In this document: positions 1 to 6,249 of the stretch, one piece after another
How the letters are laid out: each line of letters begins with the position of its first letter
How positions within the stretch are numbered: the first letter of the stretch is position 1
DNA from: Chloroflexota bacterium
GTDB taxonomy: Bacteria; Chloroflexota; Ktedonobacteria; Ktedonobacterales; JACDGC01
Length of the DNA stretch: 8,136 nt
Direction: 5' to 3'
Assembly (NCBI GenBank): GCA_021812265.1
Contig: JAKAOI010000082.1
Span: 1-8,136 of the forward strand
Translations under genes and position numbers: made by a program
Notes under the pieces: model-generated
What the model was told of the DNA's origin: nothing
What the model saw: only the letters and a program-made list of their open reading frames with translations
Databases searched by the model: none

Positions 1-170
1 GCCCCTTGGCAGGGCTTGCGCTGTCCCCAATTTCTCCTCACAGCGGGGATACAAGGGGCAGTATGCCCCTTGGCAGGGCTTGGGGTGTCCCCAATTTCTC
101 CCTACAGCAGGGGATACAAGGGGCGGCACGCCCCTTAGCAGAGCTTGGGGTGTCCCCAAACTTCTACCCC
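1..170. repeat. Tandem 64-65 bp G/C-block repeats, about 2.6 copies
   Basis: Units begin at 1, 65 and 130, each with GCCCCTT followed by GCAGRGCTTG. The first two run on through GTCCCCAATTTCTC and end in GGGGATACAAGGGGC; the third stops near 170. Each junction is itself a hairpin. CAAGGGGC (52-59) faces GCCCCTTG (65-72) across 5 nt, and CAAGGGGC (117-124) faces GCCCCTTA (130-137). A second short stem, GGGG-TGT-CCCC, lies inside units 2 and 3. The array may extend left of the window. The central blocks match, in reverse complement, the core of the element at 1929-2063, so this is a local amplification of a dispersed family. It is probably non-coding: the short frames across it have no recognisable protein character. 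Confidence 0.85.
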
Positions 171-190
171 ACAAATAGAAATGCAAAACA

Positions 191-217
191 GCGGGAAAAC
201 AAATATAGTTTTCCCGC
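191..217. terminator. Strong hairpin terminator downstream of tatA, possibly bidirectional
   Basis: GCGGGAAAAC (191-200) pairs perfectly with GTTTTCCCGC (208-217) across a 7 nt loop. It is followed on the plus strand by TTTCTTTT and on the minus strand by TGTTTTGC. It lies 49 bp beyond the tatA stop and would end that minus-strand transcript. The better T-run is on the plus side, so it may also stop transcription leaving the repeat array. Confidence 0.75.
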
Positions 218-265
218 TTTCTTTTAAACACAACTCACATAACAAAGAGCCAACACAAACTTCGA

Positions 266-493
266 TTACACCGAAGTTTTATCTTTTTCTGTTTGGTCAA
301 TTTGCACGGAAGCTGATGCCGCCGCAGTTGGAATCTGGCTTTGCGGAGCAGCGTCTTCACTTTTAACAGCTTTTTGAAATTCTTTAATTGATTTTCCCAT
401 TGAGCTGCCCAATTCCGGCAAACGTTTTGCGCCAAAAATGAGGGCAATTATCAAAAGGAGAATTAATATTTCAGGGTGAATACCAAAGGGCAT
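266..493 (-). CDS. tatA: Twin-arginine translocase subunit TatA/TatE
   Basis: This 75-residue protein matches the usual TatA plan. A short N-terminus (MPFGIHPE) precedes one hydrophobic transmembrane helix (about residues 9-20). Then come the diagnostic hinge FGAKRLPELG (20-29), an amphipathic helix (SSMGKSIKEFQKAVK, 30-44) and a polar, Ala/Ser/Gln-rich tail. In the Tat pathway TatA oligomerises in the cytoplasmic membrane and forms the pore for folded, cofactor-bearing proteins delivered by TatC/TatB. No tatC or tatB is in the window, so this is a solitary tatA, as is common in Gram-positive-type and Chloroflexota genomes. The start is supported by AGGAG (plus-strand CTCCT, 500-504) six bases upstream. 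An extended -10 lies about 150 bp upstream and a terminator follows, so it is probably monocistronic. The family is certain; the distinction from TatE/TatB rests on the short length. Confidence 0.93.
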   Translation of the reverse strand: MPFGIHPEILILLLIIALIFGAKRLPELGSSMGKSIKEFQKAVKSEDAAPQSQIPTAAASASVQIDQTEKDKTSV

Positions 494-526
494 AGGAAAC
501 TCCTAAACTTCATCATGCGCCAAAAT

Positions 527-553
527 AAACTGCGCGAGCGAAAGCCGCAGTTT
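527..553 (-). terminator. Hairpin between the dehydrogenase gene and tatA
   Basis: AAACTGCG (527-534) pairs with CGCAGTTT (546-553). On the plus strand the loop closes further as GC-GAAA-GC, a GNRA-type tetraloop. In the minus-strand transcript the stem is followed by ATTTTGG, a modest U-run. It could terminate dehydrogenase read-through. However, it also lies inside the predicted tatA leader (promoter at 645-653, start at 493), so it may instead be a leader structure. Confidence 0.45.
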
Positions 554-644
554 GGCGGAAGATGACTTTATTAATCTGCAATACACACGTGGTATTGGAT
601 ACGCCGGCATGGTTTAAGCGTTTCAATACTCAGTTCTATATAAA

Positions 645-653
645 AGTATACCA
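645..653 (-). promoter_or_regulatory. Extended -10 promoter for tatA
   Basis: On the minus strand the sequence reads TGG-TATACT, an extended -10 with five of six TATAAT positions. No good -35 is present at 16-18 bp, which is typical when TGN is present. Predicted transcription would start near 638 and give a leader of about 145 nt containing the hairpin at 527-553. Confidence 0.45.
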
Positions 654-674
654 TAATTTTCGCAAAAATTGGAG

Positions 675-1748
675 CTATTCGGCAGAATTTGGGAATGCAA
701 TACCAATTTCCGCGGCAATTTGCTGCAACTCATTCAAGGTTACGCCATCCAGCGGCACGCCATGCGCGGCGCGATCCGCTCTTTTACGAAAGCGGCCTTC
801 ACCGGGCGCATGTATTGTTTTTCCTTCTGCGGGCGGCTCTGCGTGAATTTCGTTCAGCAAAGCGCCGAGCCGCTGCGCGTAATCTGCAGCGCTCACCACG
901 GAATTGGTGTGAATAGCCATAACCCACAATCCGGAATTCGTTGGGCGCTCCCAATTATCATAAGGAAACGGCACATGCGGACCAAAATCTGCGCCGCTAA
1001 GTGTCGCCGCTAAAATTTCAATCATCAGCGCCAGCGCATAGCCTTTTGCGCCGCCCATCGGGGCGACGGCGCCGCCATTCAGCGCAGCGTGCGGATCCGT
1101 TGTCGGGATGCCGTTGCTGTCGGTTGCCCATTCCGCCGGAATAGCTTCGCCGCGTTTTGCCGCCAAAATAATATTGCCGCGCGCCGTTACACTTGTGGCC
1201 ATATCCACCACCACCGGCGTTGATTGATCTGTCGGTCCGGGCGCGCTGAACGCCAGCGGATTTGTGCCTAAAAACGCCTTTTTTCCGCCCCAAAGCGGCA
1301 TAGCGGCGGGAGTATTGCACACCATCAAAGCAATGCATCCTTGCGCGGCGGCGTGTTCCGCATATACCGAAAGCGCGGCGGCGTGGTTCATGTTTCGCGC
1401 GGCGACCATCGCAATCCCTTGTGTTTGCGCCAATTCCACAGCTTTTTCTGCCGCCGCCAACGCCGCGGGCGCGCCGAGTGAATTATCGGCGTTCAGCAGC
1501 GCTGTTCCCGGCGCCTGCTGCTGCCATTGATACTGCGGATTAAGGTTAACCAACCCGGCCTGAATGCGCTTGATATAATGTCCCAAGCGCGAAACCCCAT
1601 GTGTATCAATACCTTCTAAATTCGCGCTTACCAGCGCCCACGCCGTAATTTCCGCGTCTCGCTGCGATACCTGATGCGCCGTTAAAGCTGCCGCGCAAAA
1701 TTGCTGCAGCGCCTCAGCGGAAAATCGTGTTCCTGTTGTTTCTGCCAT
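675..1748 (-). CDS. Ldh2-family malate/L-lactate-type NAD(P)-dependent dehydrogenase
   Basis: The product is 357 residues, the normal size for this cytoplasmic family, which does not use a Rossmann fold. Its members reduce 2-oxo acids or oxidise 2-hydroxy acids (malate, L-lactate, sulfolactate, ureidoglycolate) or reduce cyclic imino acids, using NAD(P)H. Visible family landmarks in order are IDTHGVSRLGHY with conserved His50 (47-58), ARNMNHAAAL with His122 (117-126) and GTNPLAFSAP (161-170). Next come VVVDMATSV, the segment GNIILAAKRGEAIPAEWATD (191-210) and KGYALALMIEILAATLSGA (235-253). The substrate cannot be told from sequence. The ATG is preceded by GAAAGG (plus-strand 1758-1763) at nine bases, and a -10 box lies just above it. 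It is transcribed toward tatA, but the two are separated by a hairpin and a tatA promoter. No neighbouring pathway gene hints at the substrate. Confidence 0.9.
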   Translation of the reverse strand: MAETTGTRFSAEALQQFCAAALTAHQVSQRDAEITAWALVSANLEGIDTHGVSRLGHYIKRIQAGLVNLNPQYQWQQQAPGTALLNADNSLGAPAALAAAEKAVELAQTQGIAMVAARNMNHAAALSVYAEHAAAQGCIALMVCNTPAAMPLWGGKKAFLGTNPLAFSAPGPTDQSTPVVVDMATSVTARGNIILAAKRGEAIPAEWATDSNGIPTTDPHAALNGGAVAPMGGAKGYALALMIEILAATLSGADFGPHVPFPYDNWERPTNSGLWVMAIHTNSVVSAADYAQRLGALLNEIHAEPPAEGKTIHAPGEGRFRKRADRAAHGVPLDGVTLNELQQIAAEIGIAFPNSAE

Positions 1749-1774
1749 ATACCATAACCTTTCATATTCCGCAA

Positions 1775-1780
1775 AGTATA
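1775..1780 (-). promoter_or_regulatory. -10 box of the dehydrogenase gene
   Basis: On the minus strand TATACT lies about 26 bp above the dehydrogenase ATG, inside the AT-rich run TTATATATACT. The -35 region at 17 bp falls within the outer arm of the inverted-repeat element 1786-1930 and is poor. If this promoter is used, the element end forms part of it. Confidence 0.35.
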
Positions 1781-1785
1781 TATAA

Positions 1786-1930
1786 CTAGTACCTCATTGC
1801 AGAAATACCCCAGCATTTTTGCGACGCTGGCTACGCCAGCGTCGCGGGAATAAAACTCGGAGGCTGCGCCTCCGAACCACTGCTTTCTTAGCATCTACGA
1901 TGCCGGGGTATTTCTGCATAGCAGTACTAG
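1786..1930. repeat. 145 bp long inverted-repeat element with nested hairpins
   Basis: CTAGTAC (1786-1792) matches GTACTAG (1924-1930) in inverse orientation. After a 5 nt unpaired spacer on each side, a 19 bp arm at 1798-1816 matches 1900-1918 at 18 of 19 positions (TGCAGAAATACCCC core). Two further perfect hairpins lie inside: GCGACGCTGGC/GCCAGCGTCGC (1821-1845, 3 nt loop) and CGGAGGC/GCCTCCG (1858-1874, 3 nt loop). There is no credible reading frame. The architecture suits a MITE-like or REP/BIME-like cruciform element. No target duplication is obvious at its edges. Confidence 0.85.
1849..1874 (-). terminator. Terminator-like hairpin inside the inverted-repeat element
   Basis: Read on the minus strand, CGGAGGC-GCA-GCCTCCG is followed by AGTTTTATT. 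This is an intrinsic-terminator layout, placed downstream of the MarR-type gene and upstream of the dehydrogenase. It probably insulates the two transcripts. Confidence 0.45.
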
Positions 1931-2063
1931 GACGTTCGCTTGAAAGAGAAGCGCATGGTTCTCGTATCTGCAACAAAGGGAGGTTTGGGGATACCCCAGA
2001 ACCCCGTACAAGAGGCGCCGCCCCTTGTACATCCCCGATGTTCCCTGCTGCAGCGAAAGTCCT
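1929..2063. repeat. MITE-like dispersed repeat, copy A
   Basis: Terminal inverted repeats are AGGACGTTCGCT (1929-1940) and AGCGAAAGTCCT (2052-2063), which match at 11 of 12 positions. The interior holds GGGG-ATA-CCCC (1987-1997) and a GTACAAG/CTTGTAC palindrome (2006-2030) around a GGCGCCGCC core. Blocks in order (TGAAAGAGAAGC, ACAAAGGRAGGT, TACATCCCCGAT, then GCGAAAG) are shared with the copy at 6250-6350. The core also matches the tandem array 1-170 in reverse complement. There is no coding capacity. It abuts the element 1786-1930 with a 2 bp overlap. Confidence 0.8.
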
Positions 2064-2109
2064 GATAACATACTATACAAAAATATTCAGCGCCGCCACA
2101 GGCGTAACG

Positions 2110-2574
2110 TTACAGGTCGCCGGCTGCGCGGCGGCATTTTTGCGCTAGGGCCAGCAAAAATTCCTGTTCGGCGTTGCTTAGCGCGCGAAAAACCTCCGGT
2201 AAGGCTGAATCAGTTGCGTGATGAAACGCATTTAGCATTTTACGGCTATTTTCCGTCAAACGAAGTAAATAACTCCGTTTATCGCGTGTTCGATACACCT
2301 TATCAACAAAATCATGATGAAACATTCCCGTCAGTATGCGCGAGATAGTTGTGCGATCTTTCCGCGTGCATAGCGCCAGCTCCGATGACGTCAGGCCATC
2401 CGGATATTCCGCTAAGCATTGAATAATCTCCCACTGTTCGGGAGTTGCCGCTATATGCAATCTGGCTAAAACGTCGCTCATATTTACACGCGCCAACTGA
2501 GTAAGCCTGGCAATGTTATATGCCAAATCTTGCTCCAGCCGCGCTGAACGTATTTGTCGTACTTGTTCTGTCAT
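2110..2574 (-). CDS. MarR-family transcriptional regulator
   Basis: The product is 154 residues from the preferred ATG, a typical MarR length. An N-terminal dimerisation helix precedes the winged helix. Helix 2 starts at TPEQWEIIQCLAEYPDGLT, then SSELALCTRKDRTTISRILTGM is the recognition helix region. The wing is FVDKVYRTRDKRSYLLRLTENSRKML, with the conserved D-x-R (TRDKR). A C-terminal helix (EQEFLLALAQKCRRAA) completes the dimer interface. Such proteins are cytoplasmic dimers that usually repress neighbouring genes until a small ligand or oxidant binds. The frame could extend 13 codons to a TTG at 2613. The ATG at 2574 is chosen because AGGG sits about eight bases upstream. The gene is divergent from the RNA methyltransferase gene, and a palindrome at 2721-2745 covers its probable promoter, suggesting autoregulation. 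The ligand is unknown. Confidence 0.9.
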   Translation of the reverse strand: MTEQVRQIRSARLEQDLAYNIARLTQLARVNMSDVLARLHIAATPEQWEIIQCLAEYPDGLTSSELALCTRKDRTTISRILTGMFHHDFVDKVYRTRDKRSYLLRLTENSRKMLNAFHHATDSALPEVFRALSNAEQEFLLALAQKCRRAAGDL

Positions 2575-2712
2575 TAAAATTACCCTATAGACCTGAACTG
2601 AAGCAATGCGCAAGCAGCGCGCAAAAAGCAGTATGCCTTGCCGGCAGAAGCTGCAGATACAAGAAACATGCGTTTCTTTTTTCAGCGAAAATCCTATTCT
2701 AATAGCTGCCTA

Positions 2713-2745
2713 ATTATATGATATTCTGAAGAGTATCCAGAATAT
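2713..2745. promoter_or_regulatory. Divergent promoter region with a palindromic operator candidate
   Basis: A perfect 8 bp inverted repeat, ATATTCTG (2721-2728) and CAGAATAT (2738-2745), is separated by 9 bp. On the minus strand it lies between a perfect TATAAT (2713-2718) and a weak -35 (TTCTGG, 2737-2742, 18 bp spacing) for the MarR-type gene. On the plus strand TATGAT (2717-2722) could serve the methyltransferase. A MarR dimer bound here would cover both promoters. This is inferred from position and symmetry only. Confidence 0.5.
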
Positions 2746-2773
2746 TTTCTCAGAAGAAGGTTTATCAGCCTGC

Positions 2774-3610
2774 ATGCGCCAAACCATTACCAGTCAGCAT
2801 AATCCACTCATAAAATATCTCCACACACTGTATCGCCACGATGTGAGAAAAAGGGAGCAGAAAATACTTGTTGAAGGGCTGCGCGCTTTTATTTCCGCCG
2901 TAGAATATTCTGTTCCGTTTGAAACGGCGCTCTATGCTCCGGAAAGGCTGCGCAGCGACGCCGCAATTGCCGCGCTGGAAAAAGCGCAGCAAACCGGAGC
3001 CGAAGTGGTAACGGCTGCCCCGGATGTGCTGGATGCGCTGTCCTCCCGCGAAACATCTCAAGGGATCATTGCTGTTGCCAAACGGCCGCGCCATACGCTG
3101 GAAGATATAGAATTCGACTCAGAGTCGCTGTTTTTGGTAATGTACGAGCCGCAAGATCCATCCAATATCGGCGCAATGCTGCGCTCCGCCGATGGCGCCG
3201 GAATAAAAACCGCCATTATTGTAGGCAAAACACCGGCAGATCTTTTTGATCCAAAATCGATCCGGGCAAGCCTTGGAACCTGCTTCTCTTTAAAAACAGT
3301 GGAATCTAAGGATACGGAATCGGTGATCCAATTTTTGCAGCGACACGGCGTTTCAGTTATTGGTTCCTCGGATAAAGCCGCGGCTTTCATCTGGCATATA
3401 CATCTTGCAGATCCAATTGCCATCCTTGTGGGCAACGAACGCGCCGGCGCGCCGGAGGAGCTTTTGCGCATGTGCGATGTCACCGCAAAATTGCCGATGC
3501 TGGGCGCGGCAGATTCGCTGAACGTGGCGGCGGCGGCAACTGCGCTGCTGTATGAAGCCGTGCGGCAGCGTAAATCAACGCCGCAGCACAGCCCGCGCGT
3601 CATGGATTAG
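2774..3610 (+). CDS. SpoU/TrmH-family (SPOUT) RNA 2'-O-ribose methyltransferase
   Basis: The product is 278 residues, typical of two-domain SpoU enzymes that methylate the 2'-OH of a ribose in rRNA or tRNA using S-adenosylmethionine. Residues 1-100 form the N-terminal RNA-binding substrate domain (the family's ILVEG motif is at 31-35). The trefoil-knot catalytic domain follows. Motif 1 is PQDPSNIGAMLRSADGAG (126-143, with Asn131 and catalytic Arg137). Motif 2 is ILVGNERAGAPEEL (217-230, Glu222). Motif 3 is LPMLGAADSLNVAAAATALL (240-259, Ser248 and Asn250). All SAM-binding and catalytic positions are intact. The target nucleotide cannot be predicted; 23S rRNA is common for this architecture. 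The start ATG has GAAGG (2756-2760) at a rather long 13 bases, and no better in-frame start exists. The 3' end overlaps the convergent gene by 11 bp. Confidence 0.92.
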   Translation: MRQTITSQHNPLIKYLHTLYRHDVRKREQKILVEGLRAFISAVEYSVPFETALYAPERLRSDAAIAALEKAQQTGAEVVTAAPDVLDALSSRETSQGIIAVAKRPRHTLEDIEFDSESLFLVMYEPQDPSNIGAMLRSADGAGIKTAIIVGKTPADLFDPKSIRASLGTCFSLKTVESKDTESVIQFLQRHGVSVIGSSDKAAAFIWHIHLADPIAILVGNERAGAPEELLRMCDVTAKLPMLGAADSLNVAAAATALLYEAVRQRKSTPQHSPRVMD

Positions 3611-5126
3611 CCGGAATAGCTGTAAACGGCAAACTATTCAGCCAAACTCCCGCTTTTTTTGCCGGCTCTTCACCGTTTTGACAATTCAGCAAACAGTCTC
3701 CTGCCCAGCTTGTATCGGTGAGCAGCGCCGGCTCTTGATTTGTTAACGCAAAAAAGTTGGCGACAGCGTTGCCGGTGATAACTTGGGAAATATTGGAGCG
3801 CGGCCAGATGGGATATTCTCCATACCAAACGACGCCAATCCACCATGAATATTGAATGAATGTGTCATACAGCGCCTGCATATCGGTTTGCTGCTCAATT
3901 TGGCCGGTATACAAATCACTGCTGCTGTAAGACTGAATCGGGGCGTCTCCCGGGTATTGATTTGATCCGGGAACGCTTTCATATCCGGCGCTGGTAAATA
4001 AAATCGGCAATTGTGTTTGTGTGTGCAGCGCTCCCAACTGCTCAACAATATTACCATAGTCCTGCGCCAAAGGAGTGGTGGTATTTTTCCCCATCCAAGC
4101 CTGCTGCAAAGCCGCTTCACTTGGCGCCACATTAGTGGTGAGGGGAATCAGCGCGCTGACGCCGATAATATCAACCGCATTCCACCATAAAAAGTGCGCC
4201 GGGTCCCATTCAAAATAATTCAGCGCCGTTTGGCCGTTATCGCGCCGGCTGGAAGCCGCGTATATCAGCTTACCGGTGTAGCCGCCGCCGGTGATGCGTT
4301 TCCTTGATGTATAGGGAATATATGTTGAATGACGCAGCGCCGCCACAACATGCTGCCATTCGCAATCTCTGCGGCCATGGCATGTATATGTGTCACCGGG
4401 ACCATGAGTTGAATAGCTCATTGTTGTTTGCGTATCCGTAGTCATATGCTCCAAATCGGAACCCATAATAAAAAAGGGCATGTGCAGCGATTGGGCAAGC
4501 TGCGCATAATGCACTGCGTAGGCGGTATACGAGTCGATCCACTGCTCCTCCGGATATTCTACGGCATAACCGGAATTGTCATACCAAGAAGCGCCGATAA
4601 TGCCGGGCCAAGGATCGGGGGAGTTTATAACGTGCAAAATCAATTTAAAAACCGGAACAAGGCCGGCGGCTTGAGCTTGCTGTACAACCGTTTTATATAC
4701 ACTGTCGGGAAAGGCGTCGAGGCTGGACCCGGCTTTAAAGTTAACAACAGTGGGATTATTGGCGTCTACATTAGCCGGCACATCGATAACTACCAAATTC
4801 ATATGGTAATCGGCGCGTTCCGACGATAAAATCTGCGAGCCGTTTGGCGTCAGATATCCCGGACTGCCGAGTGAATTATACCAAGTATACTCAAATCCCA
4901 TGATGTGATATGGCGCAACAATCGTCGCGATATTGGCCTGACTTTTAATGCCTTCGGGAAAGAAAAACAGTTGGGTATTAAAATTTATGGCAACAAATAA
5001 AACGATACCCGCCATTACAACGGAAATAAGCGCCCCTATAAGCGCCGGCCCCCTGCCGGGAGCAGGATCGGTAGGATTCAGCAGCGGAGTAGGCTTCGCA
5101 GACATCGGTGACGGATCGAGCGACAT
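3600..5126 (-). CDS. Membrane-anchored GH113-like TIM-barrel protein, probably with altered catalytic residues
   Basis: The product is 508 residues. A short Pro-rich cytoplasmic N-terminus precedes one transmembrane helix (about 28-50, ALIGALISVVMAGIVLFVAI). This suggests a signal anchor with a large extracytoplasmic domain. The body resembles family 113 endo-mannanase-type (beta/alpha)8 hydrolases. Visible segments are a HVINSPDPWPG loop (165-175), EEQWIDSYTAYAVHYAQLAQ (193-212), FFIMGSDLEHM (218-228), KLIYAAS (286-292), WWNAVDIIGVSALIPLT (314-330) and LPILFTSAGYESVPG (373-387). Where family enzymes have the acid/base Glu (G-x-E) this protein has Asp224. Where they have the nucleophile Glu (F-x-E-x-G) it has Ser379. 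It may therefore bind rather than cleave glycan. Cys pairs 249/255 and 478/482 could form exported disulfides. Start choice is uncertain: the first ATG has AGGA only two bases away and AGGGGG at about 12. A second ATG lies seven codons in. The family call is from motif resemblance only. Confidence 0.6.
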   Translation of the reverse strand: MSLDPSPMSAKPTPLLNPTDPAPGRGPALIGALISVVMAGIVLFVAINFNTQLFFFPEGIKSQANIATIVAPYHIMGFEYTWYNSLGSPGYLTPNGSQILSSERADYHMNLVVIDVPANVDANNPTVVNFKAGSSLDAFPDSVYKTVVQQAQAAGLVPVFKLILHVINSPDPWPGIIGASWYDNSGYAVEYPEEQWIDSYTAYAVHYAQLAQSLHMPFFIMGSDLEHMTTDTQTTMSYSTHGPGDTYTCHGRRDCEWQHVVAALRHSTYIPYTSRKRITGGGYTGKLIYAASSRRDNGQTALNYFEWDPAHFLWWNAVDIIGVSALIPLTTNVAPSEAALQQAWMGKNTTTPLAQDYGNIVEQLGALHTQTQLPILFTSAGYESVPGSNQYPGDAPIQSYSSSDLYTGQIEQQTDMQALYDTFIQYSWWIGVVWYGEYPIWPRSNISQVITGNAVANFFALTNQEPALLTDTSWAGDCLLNCQNGEEPAKKAGVWLNSLPFTAIPANP

Positions 5127-5243
5127 GATCCTGAATATCCCCCTAAAACAAACAGCAATAAAACAGCGGCGGCGAAAGTTCGCAGTCGGTCACAAAAAAC
5201 ACGGCGGCAAAAAAAAGCGGCGCATATATGTATGAAACATCTT

Positions 5244-6212
5244 TTACGCCGGAAACGCCAGTTTCCGGTACTTTTCAGAAGCTTCATACCATGCTTCATC
5301 GGAAAGGCCGAGTTTCCCTTTTAAATCCGCCATAGTCACACCGGATTGCAGTTGGCGGACCGCAAAACAATCCCGCAAAATTTGCAGCGTAACATGTTTA
5401 TGAATATCCGCTCGTTTTACAATTTTCGCTAATATATATGTCAAGTTTCTGTCGGTGCATTCAAACAAACGATTTGTGCTGGGAGACTCTGCAATGAAAC
5501 GGTTAAACATATCAGTAAACGATTCCGGCATCTGCAAAGTTCGCTCTTGTTGTTTCCTCAAGCGATCTTTATCAGATCGGATAACAATTTTAGGAGATTG
5601 CGGATCGCTGATATCCACATGTTCAAAGGTTAAGGCCAATATTTCTTCTTTTTTCAGGCCAGCGTCTAACGCCAGCGTAATCAGCATTTGCGACCGAATA
5701 TCCTCAGCGGCGTGCGTCAGTCGGACAAGCTCATCTTCAAATAGCAAATCGGGGAGCGGCGGAAGCGGCCGCGCAAAAACAATATTATATGCAATATTCT
5801 CGCTGAAAACACCTTCTTGCGCCAGCCAGCCGCAATAATTTTTTAAAAAGGTAACTCGGCGGGCCATCGTTTTATCTGCCGGTTTTACGGCAGATTCCCA
5901 ACGCAGGCGCATAAGCCAATCTACCAGTGTTTCGCGGGTAAGCGAGCCTACGGTGGTTGTTCCGCCAACATATTTAGCAAACAGGCGCATATCCGATAAA
6001 AAACACTCAATAGTATGCTTAGAATGATTCCCAAGCAGCAAAAATCGGCGATACGCCAGCGCTCCCCCATGAATAGTTGTATCGGCGGTTACGGCAGGCA
6101 GCGCCACTAACGGAGAATCCTCGCGAATCGGCGGCGGCGCATCTTGCCGGAATAATGTATTTTGCACAACTTGTTTTGGTTGATCATCGTGATCTGAAGC
6201 GGGCGTCACCAT
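5244..6212 (-). CDS. Degenerate tyrosine recombinase/integrase-like protein
   Basis: The product is 322 residues from the chosen ATG, close to XerC/XerD size. Residues 45-145 resemble the SAM-like core-binding domain (AYRRFLLLGNHSKHTIECFL, then TMARRVTFLKNYCGWLAQEG). Residues 155-317 resemble the catalytic domain (MLITLALDAGLKKEEILALT, 176-195). Catalytic positions are eroded. The first Arg of the G-L-R-x-x-E motif is Lys187. The HxxR box reads Gln277-IL-Arg280. The His/Trp after the LG motif is Leu303. No Tyr sits nine residues on (the nearest are 309 and 315). Strand exchange is therefore doubtful, and a DNA-binding or architectural role is possible. An upstream in-frame extension to 6320 comes from the repeat 6250-6350 and is rejected. 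The ATG at 6212 has AGGTGA four bases upstream. It is co-oriented with the GH113-like gene, 117 bp ahead of it. Confidence 0.7.
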   Translation of the reverse strand: MVTPASDHDDQPKQVVQNTLFRQDAPPPIREDSPLVALPAVTADTTIHGGALAYRRFLLLGNHSKHTIECFLSDMRLFAKYVGGTTTVGSLTRETLVDWLMRLRWESAVKPADKTMARRVTFLKNYCGWLAQEGVFSENIAYNIVFARPLPPLPDLLFEDELVRLTHAAEDIRSQMLITLALDAGLKKEEILALTFEHVDISDPQSPKIVIRSDKDRLRKQQERTLQMPESFTDMFNRFIAESPSTNRLFECTDRNLTYILAKIVKRADIHKHVTLQILRDCFAVRQLQSGVTMADLKGKLGLSDEAWYEASEKYRKLAFPA

Positions 6213-6249
6213 CGTTTCACCTATACCCATTCCTGTCAAAAATATCCAT

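Noticed and set aside
1..170. Possible CRISPR array from the regularly spaced repeats
   Set aside because: The units are contiguous near-identical 64-65 bp tandem copies with no variable spacers, and no cas genes are nearby.
675..1748. Long plus-strand and alternative minus-strand frames across the dehydrogenase region
   Set aside because: They are high-GC codon shadows of the Ldh2 gene and lack any recognisable domain.
2104..2113. Perfect palindrome GTAACGTTAC at the MarR stop codon
   Set aside because: At ten bases without flanking symmetry, it is likely chance and partly constrained by coding.
2575..2613. 13-codon extension of the MarR-type protein starting at TTG
   Set aside because: The ATG at 2574 has AGGG at proper spacing, and MarR proteins do not need the extra residues.
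2661..2682. AAGAAAC-ATGC-GTTTCTT followed by T residues, a terminator-like hairpin on the plus strand
   Set aside because: No plus-strand gene precedes it and the stem is AT-rich. It may be part of the MarR gene leader, but no function can be argued.
3058..3603. 181-codon minus-strand frame opposite the RNA methyltransferase
   Set aside because: It is fully antisense to a gene with intact SPOUT motifs, with Ser/Arg-rich shadow composition and no family features.
5078..5299. Minus-strand 73-residue frame with a hydrophobic stretch ending in GYSGSC, lipoprotein-like at first sight
   Set aside because: It overlaps the end of the recombinase gene and the start of the GH113-like gene in another frame. 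It has no good ribosome binding site, and its composition is that of an out-of-frame shadow.
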